A DNA stretch of 64,000 nucleotides from Erythroxylum novogranatense. Its lineage: Eukaryota; Streptophyta; Magnoliopsida; Malpighiales; Erythroxylaceae. Positions 13,263 through 25,187 of the stretch are shown here, piece by piece (within the stretch, counting starts at the first letter, position 1; each line of letters begins with the position of its first letter). The notes under the pieces were generated by a model. The model saw nothing but the letters and a program-made list of their open reading frames with translations. It was not told the DNA's origin and ran no database searches. The DNA is taken from the NCBI GenBank assembly GCA_029891385.1, contig CM057233.1, positions 32,656,540-32,720,539 on the forward strand, given 5' to 3'. Made by a program: the position numbers and the translations under genes.

Positions 13263-15540
13263 TTTTGATTTTGTCTTGCTTGTTATTCCTTCCAATCCGA
13301 CCTTTGTTCACTATTTTGCTCATATCTTTTCCGTCCGATATCCGATTGAGTTGATTCTTACGGCGTTGGATTCCTAAGATAATTCCCTACATCCTCATGG
13401 GAAATTTGTAATTTTATGGGATTAAATTAATGGTTATTAAATTGAGTCGGGAAATTTTTCGAACATAGTTCAGTATTTTGAAAAATTCGGGATCTGTAGA
13501 GATCCGATTGAAGTGATTCTTAAGACGAAATAAAGCTAAGACAAGGGGCTACAAATCATATGAAGAAATGAAATGTCAATTTTGTGCGTATAACTTTTGG
13601 TGTAGTGATCTGAATTGAGCGCGGTCCATGGCGTTGGATTTGTATGATTGAGAGGAACATTTCTCTAGAAGGAAGTTTTAACAAATTCCTTCAATTCGAT
13701 AGTGCGAATCAAACCCGCAAGTGAGAATGGCATAAGGTAAATGTAAGGGCATTTTGGTCTTTTAATCAAATTTTAAATGACATGGCATCAAGCAATGGGA
13801 TGAGTGTCGTTGGAAGAGTCTAGAAAATTAAATAAGAGGAATAAAAAGAGTAGAGCATGATGATGAGAGAGAAAAGAAGAATAAGAAAGAAAGGAAGAGT
13901 GGAGAGCTTCGTCCATGGGGAGAAAGAAGAGAGGGAAAGAAAATTTTTGAATTTTTGGGAGCTTCTAAGAAGGATTTCAAGTTGTTTTTAAAGAGAAAGG
14001 ATGGAAAAGAAGGAAAGCTTCACTTGGGCTTTGCAAAAATCCGAAAATGAAGAAGAAATGAGGTAAGAGGAAATTTCGAGCTTTGAGATTTTCTTAAACT
14101 TTTGGTTGTTTTAGCATGATTATGATATGGGTTTGTGGTATTTGAAGTCAATTTGAGTGATTGTTAAGTATGTTGGATTTAATTTTGGATTTATTTGAGT
14201 AGGGATTTTTCCCAATTTTAGAATTTGGAATTTTTGGAAATTAATAGCTTAGAATTATAGAAAATATGATGAATTGGTGATATATGAAATCAAATTTGAA
14301 GAAATTGTGAATTATGATATGAAATTTGTGTAAATTGGGTTAGGCCAATTTTGAAAATTGGGGGTTTTGAAAATTGATGATTTAGATACCTTGATTTTAT
14401 ATGGAATTGGTGTTTTCTAAGCTTAATTTAAGTAATTAAGTGATTTATGATATTAAATTTGAGTGAATTGGTTTAGGTCAAGTTTTGAATTTGGGGATTT
14501 TAGAAATTTTTGTTTTAGAAAGTTTGGAAAAGTGATGAATTTGGGTTTCCTATAGTTAATTTTGAGAATTATGCAAATTATGATGTTGAATTTGGATGAT
14601 TATGGCTTAGGTCAATTTTAATTGAAAGAAGGAAAGTAGCAAGGATCAAATTGATGATCGGGACGAGTTCCTAGCATCATTTCGAGGTGGGTAGTATGTT
14701 TCTTTATTGAATTTTAAGCTAAGCATGAATATTTGAAAATTTAAGAAGCAACGTTTTTGATAAATTATTGTTTATGGAAATGTTTGAAAAATGGTTTTTC
14801 GGAACAAGTTTTATAAAAATGCAGTTTGAATTATATGAAAGATTTGAAAATGTGAATCTGAATAAGTTTGATTTTTTTTATGATTAAAAGAAGTTATTGC
14901 ATACATTATTGTGAATTTGATTGGTTCGTAATCAAACTGATGATGTGAATTGCATTAGATGTGTTACATGAATTTAAGTGGATATGTGAATATGTTGAAA
15001 AATTAGATTTTCGAAAAGTGCCTACGGGCAATCCGAATGTCCGATTTTTCGATATATGTTATGTGAGTTTGGTTAGGTCCTTTAAGTGAGTCAGTGCACT
15101 GTCTCTATTTGTTAAAGCCTTCTCCCGGCTGCCCACTAGTGGCACGGAGCTTCAATTTCGGACTCCCTTCACGGCTACCTTTGGACCGCTATGCGAAAAG
15201 TGTAGTACGTTCATTCACTACCGCAGGACCATTATATATGAGAATGTGCAAGACGCTCGCTTGGGCCAAACCAGACCATTTGATGTATTTTGTGTGTTTT
15301 GTTCTATTTATAAGTGTGTTGCATTGCATCATTTTTTAAAAACAAAATGTGAAAAATTTTGAGAAATAAATTATGGTGGTTTTTCAACTGAAAAGCGATT
15401 GCAATTGTTTTGGCAATATTTTGAAAAGTGTGAAAAATACGAGATTTGCCAAATTTCTAATGTGAAATTTCGGAAATAAATGGTAAAGTTTTTCCAAATA
15501 TGTTTTCGTTTATTTTTCAATTTATAAACATATTATCCAC

Positions 15541-15555
15541 GAGCTATTTTAGCTC
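15541..15555 (+). other. LTR stem-loop GAGCT-ATTTT-AGCTC
   Basis: A perfect 5-bp stem with an ATTTT loop is followed by CACCCCC and a pyrimidine-rich run ending CCATCTCCAGGT. It is conserved at 19885-19899 in the 3' LTR. Confidence 0.65.
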
Positions 15556-16607
15556 ACCCCCTTTCATCCCCATCTCCAGGTATTCGAGCAGGAGATTGAA
15601 TGAAAGACTGTCAGGACACTTGTTCGATTTGTGTATATTTCTGTATCTTGAGCAATTTGTAAGTTTGTAAATGGCTTGAAAAGCCATTAAGGATTTGTAA
15701 GAAATCAAATGATGATGAATTATGGGACTTATATGATTGATAAAAAGTTTGTTATGAATTGAGATGAATTTGTATATGAATTTATGTATGACATTGTGTA
15801 TGATAATGATATTGATTTAGGAATTTATGTATGGATTTAAGATTGAAATGTGTATTGGAATTGGACATGATTAATGATTTGAAGTGTTTTAGAAATAGGT
15901 TTGGGTTTATCTGCTGAGATCCCGGACGGAGGGTCTGGTGAATTCTGATGTTTGTGTGATTGATTGGAAATTTTTAGAAGTGTATTTTGAACCCTTTCAG
16001 GTTTTGGGCTAGGTCAAGGCGCCGTTATCTTGAATTTTAGTTAGATAATAAGTTGAAAAGAAAATAAATAAGAACTAGATGATTTCGGATGAGATTTATG
16101 GTTTGTATGAAAGATGATTAAAGTGTGTAAGAAATTTGGCATGAGAAAGAATTTCCAAGAAAAAGGATATAAGATTGCTTTGTATGAGTTTGATAAATGA
16201 ATATAAGAAAAAGAAAAAAATTTATACCGGATTTTCGTATTGGATTAGTTTTAGGTTTCCAACGTGATCGTTTTTCTGTGTTCTTGATTGTTCTCGGATG
16301 TCGGCTCCGTTTGGTCAGTATCGATTCCGCTTCGCTTCGTTTTGCTTCGGTACTTTTGTATTTCATTTTGCTTCGATTCGTTCGCTTCCGCTTTTTCGCT
16401 TTTATCCGATCTTCGCGTTTAGTTTTGTCCGTTTATTTGTACAGTTTGCTTTGTGATTCGAGTTTGTTTTTTCTATTGGCTTCTGCTATTCGTTTCCTTT
16501 GCTTTTCGAAAATTTCAATGGTAAATTTCCGTTTTCATTCGCCTTCGTTTCCTTCGTTCTTCGCTTTTTGGTTGGGATCCGGTTCCTGGATCGGGTCCCA
16601 ACATTTA

Positions 16608-16619
16608 TGGTATCAGAGC
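16608..16619 (+). other. primer-binding site, initiator Met tRNA
   Basis: TGGTATCAGAGC is the exact complement of the 3' end of plant initiator methionine tRNA. It lies four bases after the 5' LTR. Confidence 0.9.
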
Positions 16620-17224
16620 CCAGTATTAGGATCTTAACTGGGCATATAAGGTTGATAAGAATGTGTGAGGATAAGGTTGAATTAGTGAGGATATGCTAAG
16701 TGACCATTTGATTTTGATGAAAGAAGTATGATTGTCGTTAGGAATTTGAAAATTGATGTGCATGACTATTTGATGAAAAGTGATTGGTTCGATTTGGGTG
16801 TTAAGAATATGATTGATTTTCAGAGTGTGTTGAGGAACTTAAGATTAGAATTTCTTGAGAAATTGTGACGAATTGATATAGATGAAAAAATGATGACATA
16901 ATGAGACAGATTAAACGATAATTGAACCATATTAGGGTTCTTAAGAAATGGACCATTGACTTGTGTCCATAAGTGTAGAAACAATGAGTTATGAATATAG
17001 TGTTTTGATATGATATGAGTGGTATGTGATTTAAGGAAGTGAAAATTGTGAAGAGATTGAGAATATGTATTATGAGTAAATTAGATAAAAAAAAGTGATT
17101 GATTATGAGTTTTGGAAAGAAATTAGTAAGAAAGTGCTTGATGATCTTTGTTTAGAAAGAAATTTATGCAAGAATGAGTTACTTGGAGTTTAAGTAAGTA
17201 TGAATTTCGAGGACAAAATTCTTT

Positions 17225-17239
17225 TAAGAGGGAGGGAAA
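17225..17239 (+). other. polypurine tract
   Basis: The purine run AAGAGGGAGGGAAA lies directly before the TGTTGGACCCC start of the 3' LTR. Confidence 0.8.
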
Positions 17240-17919
17240 TGTTGGACCCCGATTTTTGAGTAAAAATAAGAAATATGCAAAAGTGGATGAGTTGATTGAA
17301 ATACAGTTAAATGGCAAGAACTAAAAAGAGAAAGTGTGAAAATATGAAAAATTGTAAAAAATTTGATTTTTTGGCCTTTGAGGGTTGACTTTTGATTTAG
17401 GCAAAATTTGATAAAATGGTCTTCTGGAAACTTGTAGATTATGTTAAGAGCTTTCTGTAGCCATAAAGTTTGCAATCTTTCGATATCGGGAGTGGAAGTT
17501 ATGATCAGTCAAAATTTATGTGTGATAGGGTTGACTTTTGACTTTTATTATGGCTGAAACTTTGACTGAGAAATTAACCTAGTTAGAGGTTAATTGAGCT
17601 TTGATGTTCTTCATGAAAATTGAAGGATTTGCTTTGATATTTATTTCAATATAAAGTGTGGAATTTTTTGATCAAGGAATAATAAGTTATGATTTTTACA
17701 AGTTTATGTTATGGTTTTAACATGAATATTAGAGGACAGAACTTTTGACCGGAAAATAGACTCCCTTAGGAGTCGAATTGAGTTTTATATCCTTCGTGGA
17801 AGATGTAGAGCTTCTCTCAGGCTTTCTATAGAGACTAAGTTTGTCAAAATTGAAGTTCGGGATTAAGAGTTATGAATTTTGGAAGTTTCGGATTTTTCAT
17901 GTGGAAAAAAAAAATTTGA

Positions 17920-18080
17920 TGCATCCCCGTCGCTAGGGCGACACATCGCCATAGCGATGGCGAGCGTCCGGCGAGCGTCGCTGGGGCGACGCATCGCCAG
18001 GGCGTCCTCGCCCTCGCCTCGCCCAAAAGCGAGCATTTCCGCTGGTGCGACGCCGTTTTCGTTTCTCCAATACGACGCCG
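17920..18080 (+). repeat. GC-rich island in 3' LTR
   Basis: This is the homologue of the island at 13110-13262. It keeps GGCGACGCATCGCC at about 17985-17998 but differs by short repeat-unit changes ('GGCGAGCGTCCGGCGAGCGTCG'). Confidence 0.8.
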
Positions 18081-19884
18081 TTTTGATTTTGTCTTGCTTG
18101 TTATTCCCTCCAATCCGACCTTTGTTCACTATTTTGCTCATATCTTTTCCGTCCGACATCCGATTGAGTTGATTCTTGAGACGTTGGATTCCTAAGATAA
18201 TTCCCTACATCCTCATGGGAAATTTGTAATTTTATGGGATTAAATTAATGGTGATTAATTTAATCAAAGTGAGTCGGGAAATTTTCCAAACATAGTTCAG
18301 TATTTTGAGAAATTTGGGATCTATAAAGATCCGATTGAAGTTCTTTTTAAGGAGAAATAAAGATAAGACAAGGGGCTACAAATAATATGAAAAAATGAAA
18401 TGTCAATTTTGCTCCTAAGACCTTCAAATTATGAATGGAAGTTCGGATTTGTGTGTAGTTTTTGGATTGGGAACATCTGAGAGTATTTTGAGCATAACTT
18501 TTTATCTGGGAATCGAAATGAGGCGATTCTTAATTTGAATTAAACTAGAGACATAAGGCTACAATTTTTATGAAGACATTGAGTTTCAATTCTTGGATTA
18601 AGAATGTAAATTTCTTGATGGAAATAATCATACATGGAAAATATTTTAGAATATGGATATACCCGAACTATTTTGCACATAACTTTTGGTGTAGTGATCC
18701 GAATTGAGCACGGTCAGTGGCGTTGGATTCGTATGATTGAGAGAAACATTTCTCTAGAAGGAAGTTTTAACAAATTCCTTCAAATCAATAGTGCGAATCA
18801 AACCCGCAAGTGAGAATGGCATAAGGTAAATGTAAGGGCATTTTGGTCTTTTAATCAAATTTTAAATGACATGGCATCAAGCAATGGGATGAGTGTCGTT
18901 GGAAGAGTCTAGAAAATTAAAGAAGAGAAATAAAAAGAGTAGAGCATGATGATGAGAGAGAAAAGAAGAATAAGAAAGAAAGGAAGAGTGGAGAGCTTCG
19001 GCCATGGGGAGAAAGAAGAGAGGGAAAGAAAATTTTCGAATTTTTGGGAGCTTCTAAGAAGGATTTCAAGTTGTTTTTAAAGAGAAAGGATGGAAAAGAA
19101 GGAAAGCTTCCCTTGGGCTTTGCAAAAATCCGAAAATGAAGAAGAAATGAAGTAAGAGGAAATTTCGAGCTTTGAGATTTTCTTAAACTTTTGGTTGTTT
19201 TAGCATGATTATGATATGGGTTTGTGGTATTTGAAGTCAATTTGAGAGATTGTTAAGTATGTTAGATTTAATTTTGCATTTATGTGAGTAGGGATTTTGC
19301 CCAATTTTAGAATTTGGAATTTTTGGAAATTAATAGCTTAGAATTATAAAAAATATGATGAATTGGTGCCTACGAGCAATCCGAATGTCCGGTTTTTCGA
19401 TATGTGTTATGTGAGTTTGGTTAGGTCCTTTAAGTGAGTCAGTGCATTGTCTATATTTGTTAAGGCCTTCTCCCGGCTGCCCGCTAGTGGCACGGAGCTC
19501 CGATTTTGGACTCCTTTCACTTACCTTGGACCATTATGCTGAAAGTGTAGTACGCGTTCTCACTTGATTGACAGACCGCTATGAGAATGTGCAGTACGTT
19601 CTGTTTGGGCCAAACCAGACCATTTGATGTGTTTTGTGTGTTTTGTTCTGTTTATAAGTGTGTTGCATTGCATCATTTTTTAAAAACAAAATGTGAAAAA
19701 TTTTGAGAAATAAATTATGGTGGTTTTTCAACTGAAAAGCGATTGCAATTGTTTTGGCAATATTTTGAAAAGTGTGAAAAATACGAGATTTGCCAAATTT
19801 CTAATGTGAAATTTAGGAAATAAATGGTAAAGTTTTTCCAAATATGTTTTCGCTTATTTTTCAATTTATAAACATATTATCCAC

Positions 19885-19899
19885 GAGCTATTTTAGCTC
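19885..19899 (+). other. LTR stem-loop GAGCT-ATTTT-AGCTC
   Basis: The copy in the 3' LTR is identical to that at 15541, again with CACCCCC and CCAGGT downstream. Confidence 0.65.
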
Positions 19900-20950
19900 A
19901 CCCCCTTTTCATCCCCATTTCCAGGTATTCGAGCAGGAGATTGGATGAAAAACTGTCAGGACACTTATTCGATTTGTGTATATTTCTGTATCTTGAGCAA
20001 TTTGTAAGTTTGTAAATGGCTTGAAAAGACAATAAGGATTTGTAAGAAATCAAATGATGATGAATTATGGGACTTATATGATTGATAAAAAGTTTGTTAT
20101 GAATTGAGATGAATTTGTATATGAATTTATGTATGACATTGTGTATGATAATGATATTGATTTAGGAATTTATGTATGGATTTAAGATTGAAATGTGTTT
20201 TGGAATTGGACATGATTAATGATTTGAAGTGTTTTAGAAATAGGTTTGGGTTTATCTGCTGAGATCCCGGACGGAGGGCCCGGTGGATTATGATGTTTGT
20301 GTGATTGATTGGAAATTTTTAGAAGTGTATTTTGAACCCTTGCAGGTTTTGGGCTAGGTCAAAGGCAGCCATTATGCTGCCGAATTTTTGTTAGATAATA
20401 AGTTGAAAAAGAAAAATAAATAAGAACTAGATGATTTCGGATGAGATTTATGGTTTGTATGAAAGATGATTAAAGTGTGTAAGAAATTTGGCATGAGAAA
20501 GAATTTCCAAGAAAAAGGATATAAGATTTCTTTGTATGAGTTTGATAAATGAATATAAGAAAAAAAAAATATATCGGATTTTCATATTGGATTAGTTTTA
20601 GGTTTCCAACGCGATCGTTTTTCTGTGTTCTTGATTGTTCTCGGATGTCGGCTCCGTTTGGTCAGTATCGATTCCGCTTCGCTTCGTTTTGCTTCGGTAC
20701 TTTTCTATTTCGTTTTGCTTCGATTCGTTCGCTTCCGCTTTTTCGTTTTTATCCGATCTTTGCGTTTGGTTTTGTCCGTTTATTTGTATAGTTTGCTTTG
20801 TGATTCGAGTTTGTTTTTGCTATTGGCTTCTGCTATTCGTTTCCTTTGCTTTTCGAAAATTTTGATGGTAAATTTCCGTTTTCATTCGGCTTCGTTTCCT
20901 TCGTTCTTCGCTTTTCGGTTGGGATTCGGTTCCCGGATCGGGTCCCAATA

Positions 20951-20955
20951 AGCTA
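20951..20955. repeat. target-site duplication AGCTA (right)
   Basis: It matches 12429-12433 exactly. Joining the flanks gives CAGTAGCTAGAACTCCC, colinear with the related LTR at about 26320. Confidence 0.9.
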
Positions 20956-23677
20956 GAACTCCCTTGAACCTAAAAAACAACGTAAAAATTTTCATGAGTT
21001 TGTGAACTCAGTGAGTGAACAATCATCAATGTATTCACTTAAGGTATAATACAAAAATAAGTAAATCAAATAATCCAGTATTGAATACCACATCACATTT
21101 CATCATACATCAACAAGTTCATCATATAAGCTAGCATTGCATATCACAACATAACCTTATTTACTTCAACAGTATTTCACTAAATCAAACAATTCAATAA
21201 TTCATTTCAATTCAATCATATGATACATTTAGTGACGTACATGCAAATGCACAAGTATTTCCATTCCTTTTTTTATTATGACCTAGTGCCTATCAACCCA
21301 ATTTACTATCCTATATATGTTGTGGATATCGAGCTCATTTCTTTTTTATCCATTATGGATATTGAGTCCATGTTATCTGAGCTTGAGGCTCCTTTTTCAC
21401 AACTCCTTTATCTGATTATGCATTTCAATGTAATGAGATGCATCATTCATTTTCCATACTTTAATTTCAATATAATGAAGACATATAACAAGCTCCTAAG
21501 ATCTAAGTTCGACATTTCCCAATCAATTGTACACACATTTTAGGCTAAACATTCAATTCATACAGAAGCATATATAATTAAGTTTACACATCTAAGTTAA
21601 CTCACAGTATGCTCCAGAAAAGTTATTGCCTAGATGTTTCGACAATGTCTGGATGTTGACAATTTCCTTGCATATCTATCGTCATGTAATACATACATAG
21701 TTTCCAATTTCTAATTTGTTTAATCATATGAATATATAATCATGCATATGTACATGTGTCATATTTCAGTGTATAATCAATTAACTTTCTAAGTATGTAT
21801 CCTTATACAAAAATCTTGATCATTTAAAAACTATAGCTTCTAAACAACTAGTTTGCAATCATGTCTTTGCCTTAAGTAAGCTTGATTTACTCCAAATTCA
21901 TAAATCATACATTCACCAAACTTTTATAGCAATGTACATATATAATTACCTTAGTTCTTCAATGCTCATTCATTCATACCTAAAACACGTTATTCATATC
22001 CTTAAATCGTGTTTGCATTCATAAAAACACCTTTATTTCCTTGACAACTCATAACGTCTAGATTTGGATATATAGATTTCAAACAGTCCATTCTTTAAGT
22101 AATAACTTCAATTAACAAACTAAACTTATCAAACTCTTAATCAATTAGTCAAGTAACAATCTAGGTTCATTCCAAGCCTTAATCAAGTCCAAATACACCA
22201 ATTTAAAGTAACATTTCCTCATCTGGTTCAACATGTACACATAGAAAAAAATTAACATTCCAGAACTAGGCCCATGATTATGGGGAACCTTGCCACGAGC
22301 ATGATAGAAGCTAGTGCAATAGGCCACGATCGTAGGATGAGGACCACGATCATACACTGTTTTTCTTCCCTCAATTCTTCTCGAAATCATATACTTAGAA
22401 ACATCACTAACAATTGAATTTTTCTAGAATTCATGTCCTATAAAGCTACTTCATTTCATACTAGTTTAGCTTCCACAATGGTTACATTAATATCATAAAA
22501 ATCTACTCATTTGTTTCATTATCAATTGCTTTATGCCATTATACCTGTATCCCTAACTTTTTTAGATTTGAAAACACCCTAATAGCACCTATCTCTGGCA
22601 TAAATTCATCATCAATTATACCTCAAATCCCAACCAAAATCATCCATATAATAGCCTATAAACTACTATTTTTATGCATCCAAAAACAAAACAGAAAAGT
22701 AACCAATTTAAAGATCATTTTCTAGCACAACTTCATCATTAACATTACATTCAATCCATCCCAATTTAGTCATCATAAAATTCTGCTAACACATGCCATA
22801 AAGATTAGTATTTCACTTACTTGTACAACATAAATTCCATCTCAATGAATCAAACCTGCTTTGGCTCACATGCATGCAAGATCAATGAGGGAGTAAGATG
22901 AGTTTCAATAAAGACAAGAATATAACAACAAGTACAACAATGTTGTGCTTCTATAACTATCTTTATGAAGGATTTTTTCATGGATTTTGGTGTGACAATT
23001 GAATATAATTTGGACAAAAATACAGAGATATGAGGGGGAAGTAAGCTTTCGGCAGTGAGAAGAAGTAGAAAGTGAGGGTGTCAGTAGAAAATAACAAATT
23101 AAGGGGCTTGCCATGTGTGTATTGTGTGATATGAGTGGAGGATGGGTTAAAGACACTTTTCAAGTATCTAGGCCAGCTACATGTCCTCTCTTTAGGCTAC
23201 CATTTGTCACTTAGTTCCTAGACCATTTGTCACTCAATTCTCTAAGCCATTTTTCACTCAAATCTACTGCCATGTGTCACTCATTTTATAGGCTTAGTCA
23301 TCCTGATTTTTCACTAATCAACTTGTCTTAGTATTTGAAATTTTTCCTAGTCTAAATGTACATAAGAATTCATCAATCTCCCAATTGTAACAAATAACTC
23401 CAAATTACTAATTGAATTTCATCAATTCATTTTATTGGTAAATCAAAATACAAGACACTAGAAATGCACAATCATGTCACAATTATTTAGAAACTTTCAT
23501 ACCCTAGAATATGTCAATTGAGTGTAATTTTTCTATATCAAAATTCATGTGTGTGTATGCTCATGTTATGCATATGAATGAAATCATATCCTTAATGCAC
23601 CAAATTCATTCTAATATGATGCAATTCATATGATTCACATTTTAATCCCTCAGTAGGTTTGGAAACCAACTAGTATA
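20956..23677 (-). repeat. 3' LTR of minus chromovirus, proximal part
   Basis: This resumes the LTR broken at 12433; together the parts give an LTR of about 3.1 kb. On the minus strand the LTR start is about 23677 (TATACTAGTT, perhaps a decayed TG start), directly after the polypurine tract. Much of it aligns with the solo LTR at 25937-29134, including a hairpin at 20995-21010 and the '(A)CATCTGGAGGTTGAT'-like segment near 21645. No gene lies in it; the small open frames are chance. Confidence 0.75.
20995..21010 (-). other. LTR stem-loop TGAGTT-TGTG-AACTCA (as read on +)
   Basis: A 6-bp stem lies about 405 bp (insertion removed) from the LTR 3' end, at the place of the GAGCT hairpins of the plus-strand elements. 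On the minus strand it is followed by a T-rich tract ending in TTTTTTAGGT. Confidence 0.55.
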
Positions 23678-23693
23678 ATTCTCCCCTCCTCAA
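23678..23693 (-). other. polypurine tract (minus)
   Basis: Read on the minus strand, a 'GAGGATGAAATTTATTGAGGAGGGGAGAAT'-type end precedes the LTR. This combines the pol 3' relic of Del/Tekay elements with the purine tract. Confidence 0.75.
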
Positions 23694-23756
23694 TAAATTT
23701 CATCCTCTAAATTCTTACCTAATTGATCAAATAGATGGGGGTACTGTTTCTTCATG

Positions 23757-24094
23757 CTTTCCTCAGTCTCCCATGTCTTCTCCTCCCAAATGATTCCTCC
23801 AAAGTACTTTAACTAAAGGAATTACTTGGTTTCTTAATTGCTTAGTATGATATCTAACTATTTTAACTGTTTCCTCCACATAACTCAAATTAGTTACAAT
23901 CTCAACCTCCTGTATTGATAATATATATATTGAATCTGACCGATATCTCCTGAGCATACTAACATGTATTTATGAATCTGAGACGTTTTTGGCAGCAACG
24001 TTAATTTGTAAGCCAATAGGCTAACTCTCTCAATAACCTCATAAGGTTCGATATATCTAGGTCTTAACTTTTCCTTTTTTCCAAACCTCAACAC
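23757..24094 (-). pseudogene. gypsy integrase C terminus and chromodomain
   Basis: Two minus frames together give the typical chromovirus end. The first carries 'RFGKKEKLRPRYIEPYEVIE' (GPY/F-type module) and continues to an HKYMLVCSGD-like string where intact elements have HDVFHVSMLR. The second carries 'LRRYRSDSIYIL', then 'LRNQVIPLVKVLWRNH', which is the start of the chromodomain of Del/Tekay elements. In intact relatives this domain guides integration into heterochromatin. Here a frameshift separates the modules and a stop follows soon after, so the gene is dead. The assignment to Tekay rests mainly on this segment and the long LTRs. Confidence 0.8.
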
Positions 24095-25187
24095 TCCTCG
24101 CTAGGGTGAAACTATAAAAAATACCTTATCTCCTACTTGGTATTCCATATCTCTCCAATGTTGATCTGCATAACTCTTTTACCCATCTTAAGCCACCTTA
24201 ATCCTACTGCAAATCAATTTTATCTTACCAACAGTATCTTGAGTCAACTCTGGGCCTTCAATAATCGTTAGGCCTTCTTCATCCCAATACAAAGATGCTC
24301 TATACCTGCTACCATATAATGCCTCATACGGAGCCATACCAATACTACTATGATAATGATTATTGTATGCAAATACAATGAGAGCTACATATTCATCCTA
24401 TGTTCCTTAAAACTCCAAAACATAAGCCTTATGCATATCCTCAACAGTCTGAATACTCCTCTCACTCTGTATGTCTGTTTGAAAATGAAATATTGTACTA
24501 AAAATCAACTTGGTACCCAATGCTATCTATAGGCTGCCCCAAAATCTAGAAGTAAATTTGGGATCTTGATCTGATACAATAGACACTGGGACTCCATATA
24601 ACCTCAATATCTCATTTATATATCTCCAGGCTAATTGATCTAGTGTGTTAGCCTCTTTAATAGGTAAGAAATGCGTGATTTTGTTAATTTTTCAACGATA
24701 ACCTATAAGGCATCATGTTGTCTCAGAGTTCAAGGCAAACACACAATAAAATCCATTATAATCCCTCCCTTTTCCACTTTGGAATAGGTAATGAGTGCAA
24801 TTTCCTAATTGGTGCTTGATGCTCTGCCTTAACTTGTTAGCATGTCAAACACCTGGCAATATACTCAGCCACTTGCTTCTTCATCCCTGGCCACCAAAAA
24901 TGTTGTTTCAGAGTATTGTACATCTTGGTAGTACCAGGATGAATAGCTTAGGCTACTATGTGTGGTTCCTCTAAAATTTCCTTTCTCAAACCATCAACAT
25001 CTAGTACACATAATCTCTTATTCAACCACAATGTATTATTTCTCAATTCAAACTCAGAACTTGAATTTTGTTTTAACTTCGCTACAATTGTCAATACTTC
25101 TGGGTCTTTACTTTTAGCTATTAGGATCCTTTTATATAATACCGATCTAAGCTTCAACGTAGCTAACAATGCTTCATTTTGTCCCAA
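24095..25187 (-). pseudogene. gypsy integrase core and zinc-binding region
   Basis: On the minus strand, '...DVDGLRKEILEEPH' (about 24955-25000) leads to a zinc-finger remnant with FWWPGMKKQVAEYIARCLTC, a stop, and then QVKAEHQAPIRKLHSLPIP (about 24780-24900). These are the H2C2 finger and the region before the integrase core of Ty3/gypsy pol. Core remnants continue to about 24100 ('...YRASLYWDEEGL...'-like strings) in broken frames. The integrase would insert the element DNA into the chromosome; many stops rule out function. The segment 24948-25187 is the linker between RNase H and integrase and is still open for 79 codons. Confidence 0.75.

Larger units (their letters stand above)
12434..16603 (+). 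repeat. 5' LTR of LARD-like element (4170 bp)
   Basis: It begins TGTTGGACCCC, ends GGGTCCCAACA and is followed directly by the primer-binding site. It holds a GC-rich island (13110-13262), a GA-rich leader-like tract (about 13825-14060), a hairpin at 15541 and a T/C-rich TTCG-repetitive end (about 16240-16590). Relative to the 3' LTR it lacks about 280 bp near 13580 and retains about 740 bp (14280-15019) that the 3' LTR has lost. Open frames in it follow biased composition and are not genes. Confidence 0.9.
16604..17239 (+). mobile_element. 636-bp noncoding interior of LARD-like element
   Basis: This is the whole sequence between the two LTRs. All frames are closed and no gag or pol motif is visible. 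Only the primer-binding site, the relic of the pol 3' end and the polypurine tract are recognisable. Confidence 0.85.
12434..20950 (+). mobile_element. LARD-like Tekay element, 8517 bp, complete with TSD
   Basis: Two long direct repeats flank a 636-bp interior that has a Met-tRNA primer-binding site at its left end and a polypurine tract at its right end. The interior codes for nothing recognisable, so transposition must have relied on proteins from an autonomous relative. The phrase 'AATTTCGAGGACAAAATTC' before the polypurine tract is the leftover 3' end of a Del/Tekay pol gene. LTR start, LTR end and leader match the element at the left edge of the window. Long LTRs with a noncoding core fit the definition of a large retrotransposon derivative. 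Confidence 0.9.
17240..20950 (+). repeat. 3' LTR of LARD-like element (3711 bp)
   Basis: It starts TGTTGGACCCC like the 5' LTR but ends CCCAATA, so its terminal CA has become TA. It lacks the segment equivalent to 14280-15019 of the 5' LTR: the junction GAATTGGTG|CCTACGAGC lies at about 19368. It has about 280 bp (about 18405-18680) that the 5' LTR has lost. The GC-rich island lies at about 17920-18080. Confidence 0.9.

Noticed and set aside
13038..13377. Open frames over the GC-rich island (also 17844-18172)
   Set aside because: Both strands are open because GC-rich DNA has few stops; the two LTR copies do not keep one frame.
16197..16699. 146-codon frame rich in Phe, Ser and Arg, with its twin at 20549-20951
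   Set aside because: It lies in the TTCG-rich 3' end of an LTR and crosses the LTR boundary; composition explains the openness.
24350..24532. 60-codon plus-strand frame
   Set aside because: It is opposite the chromovirus integrase and looks like none of the known families.
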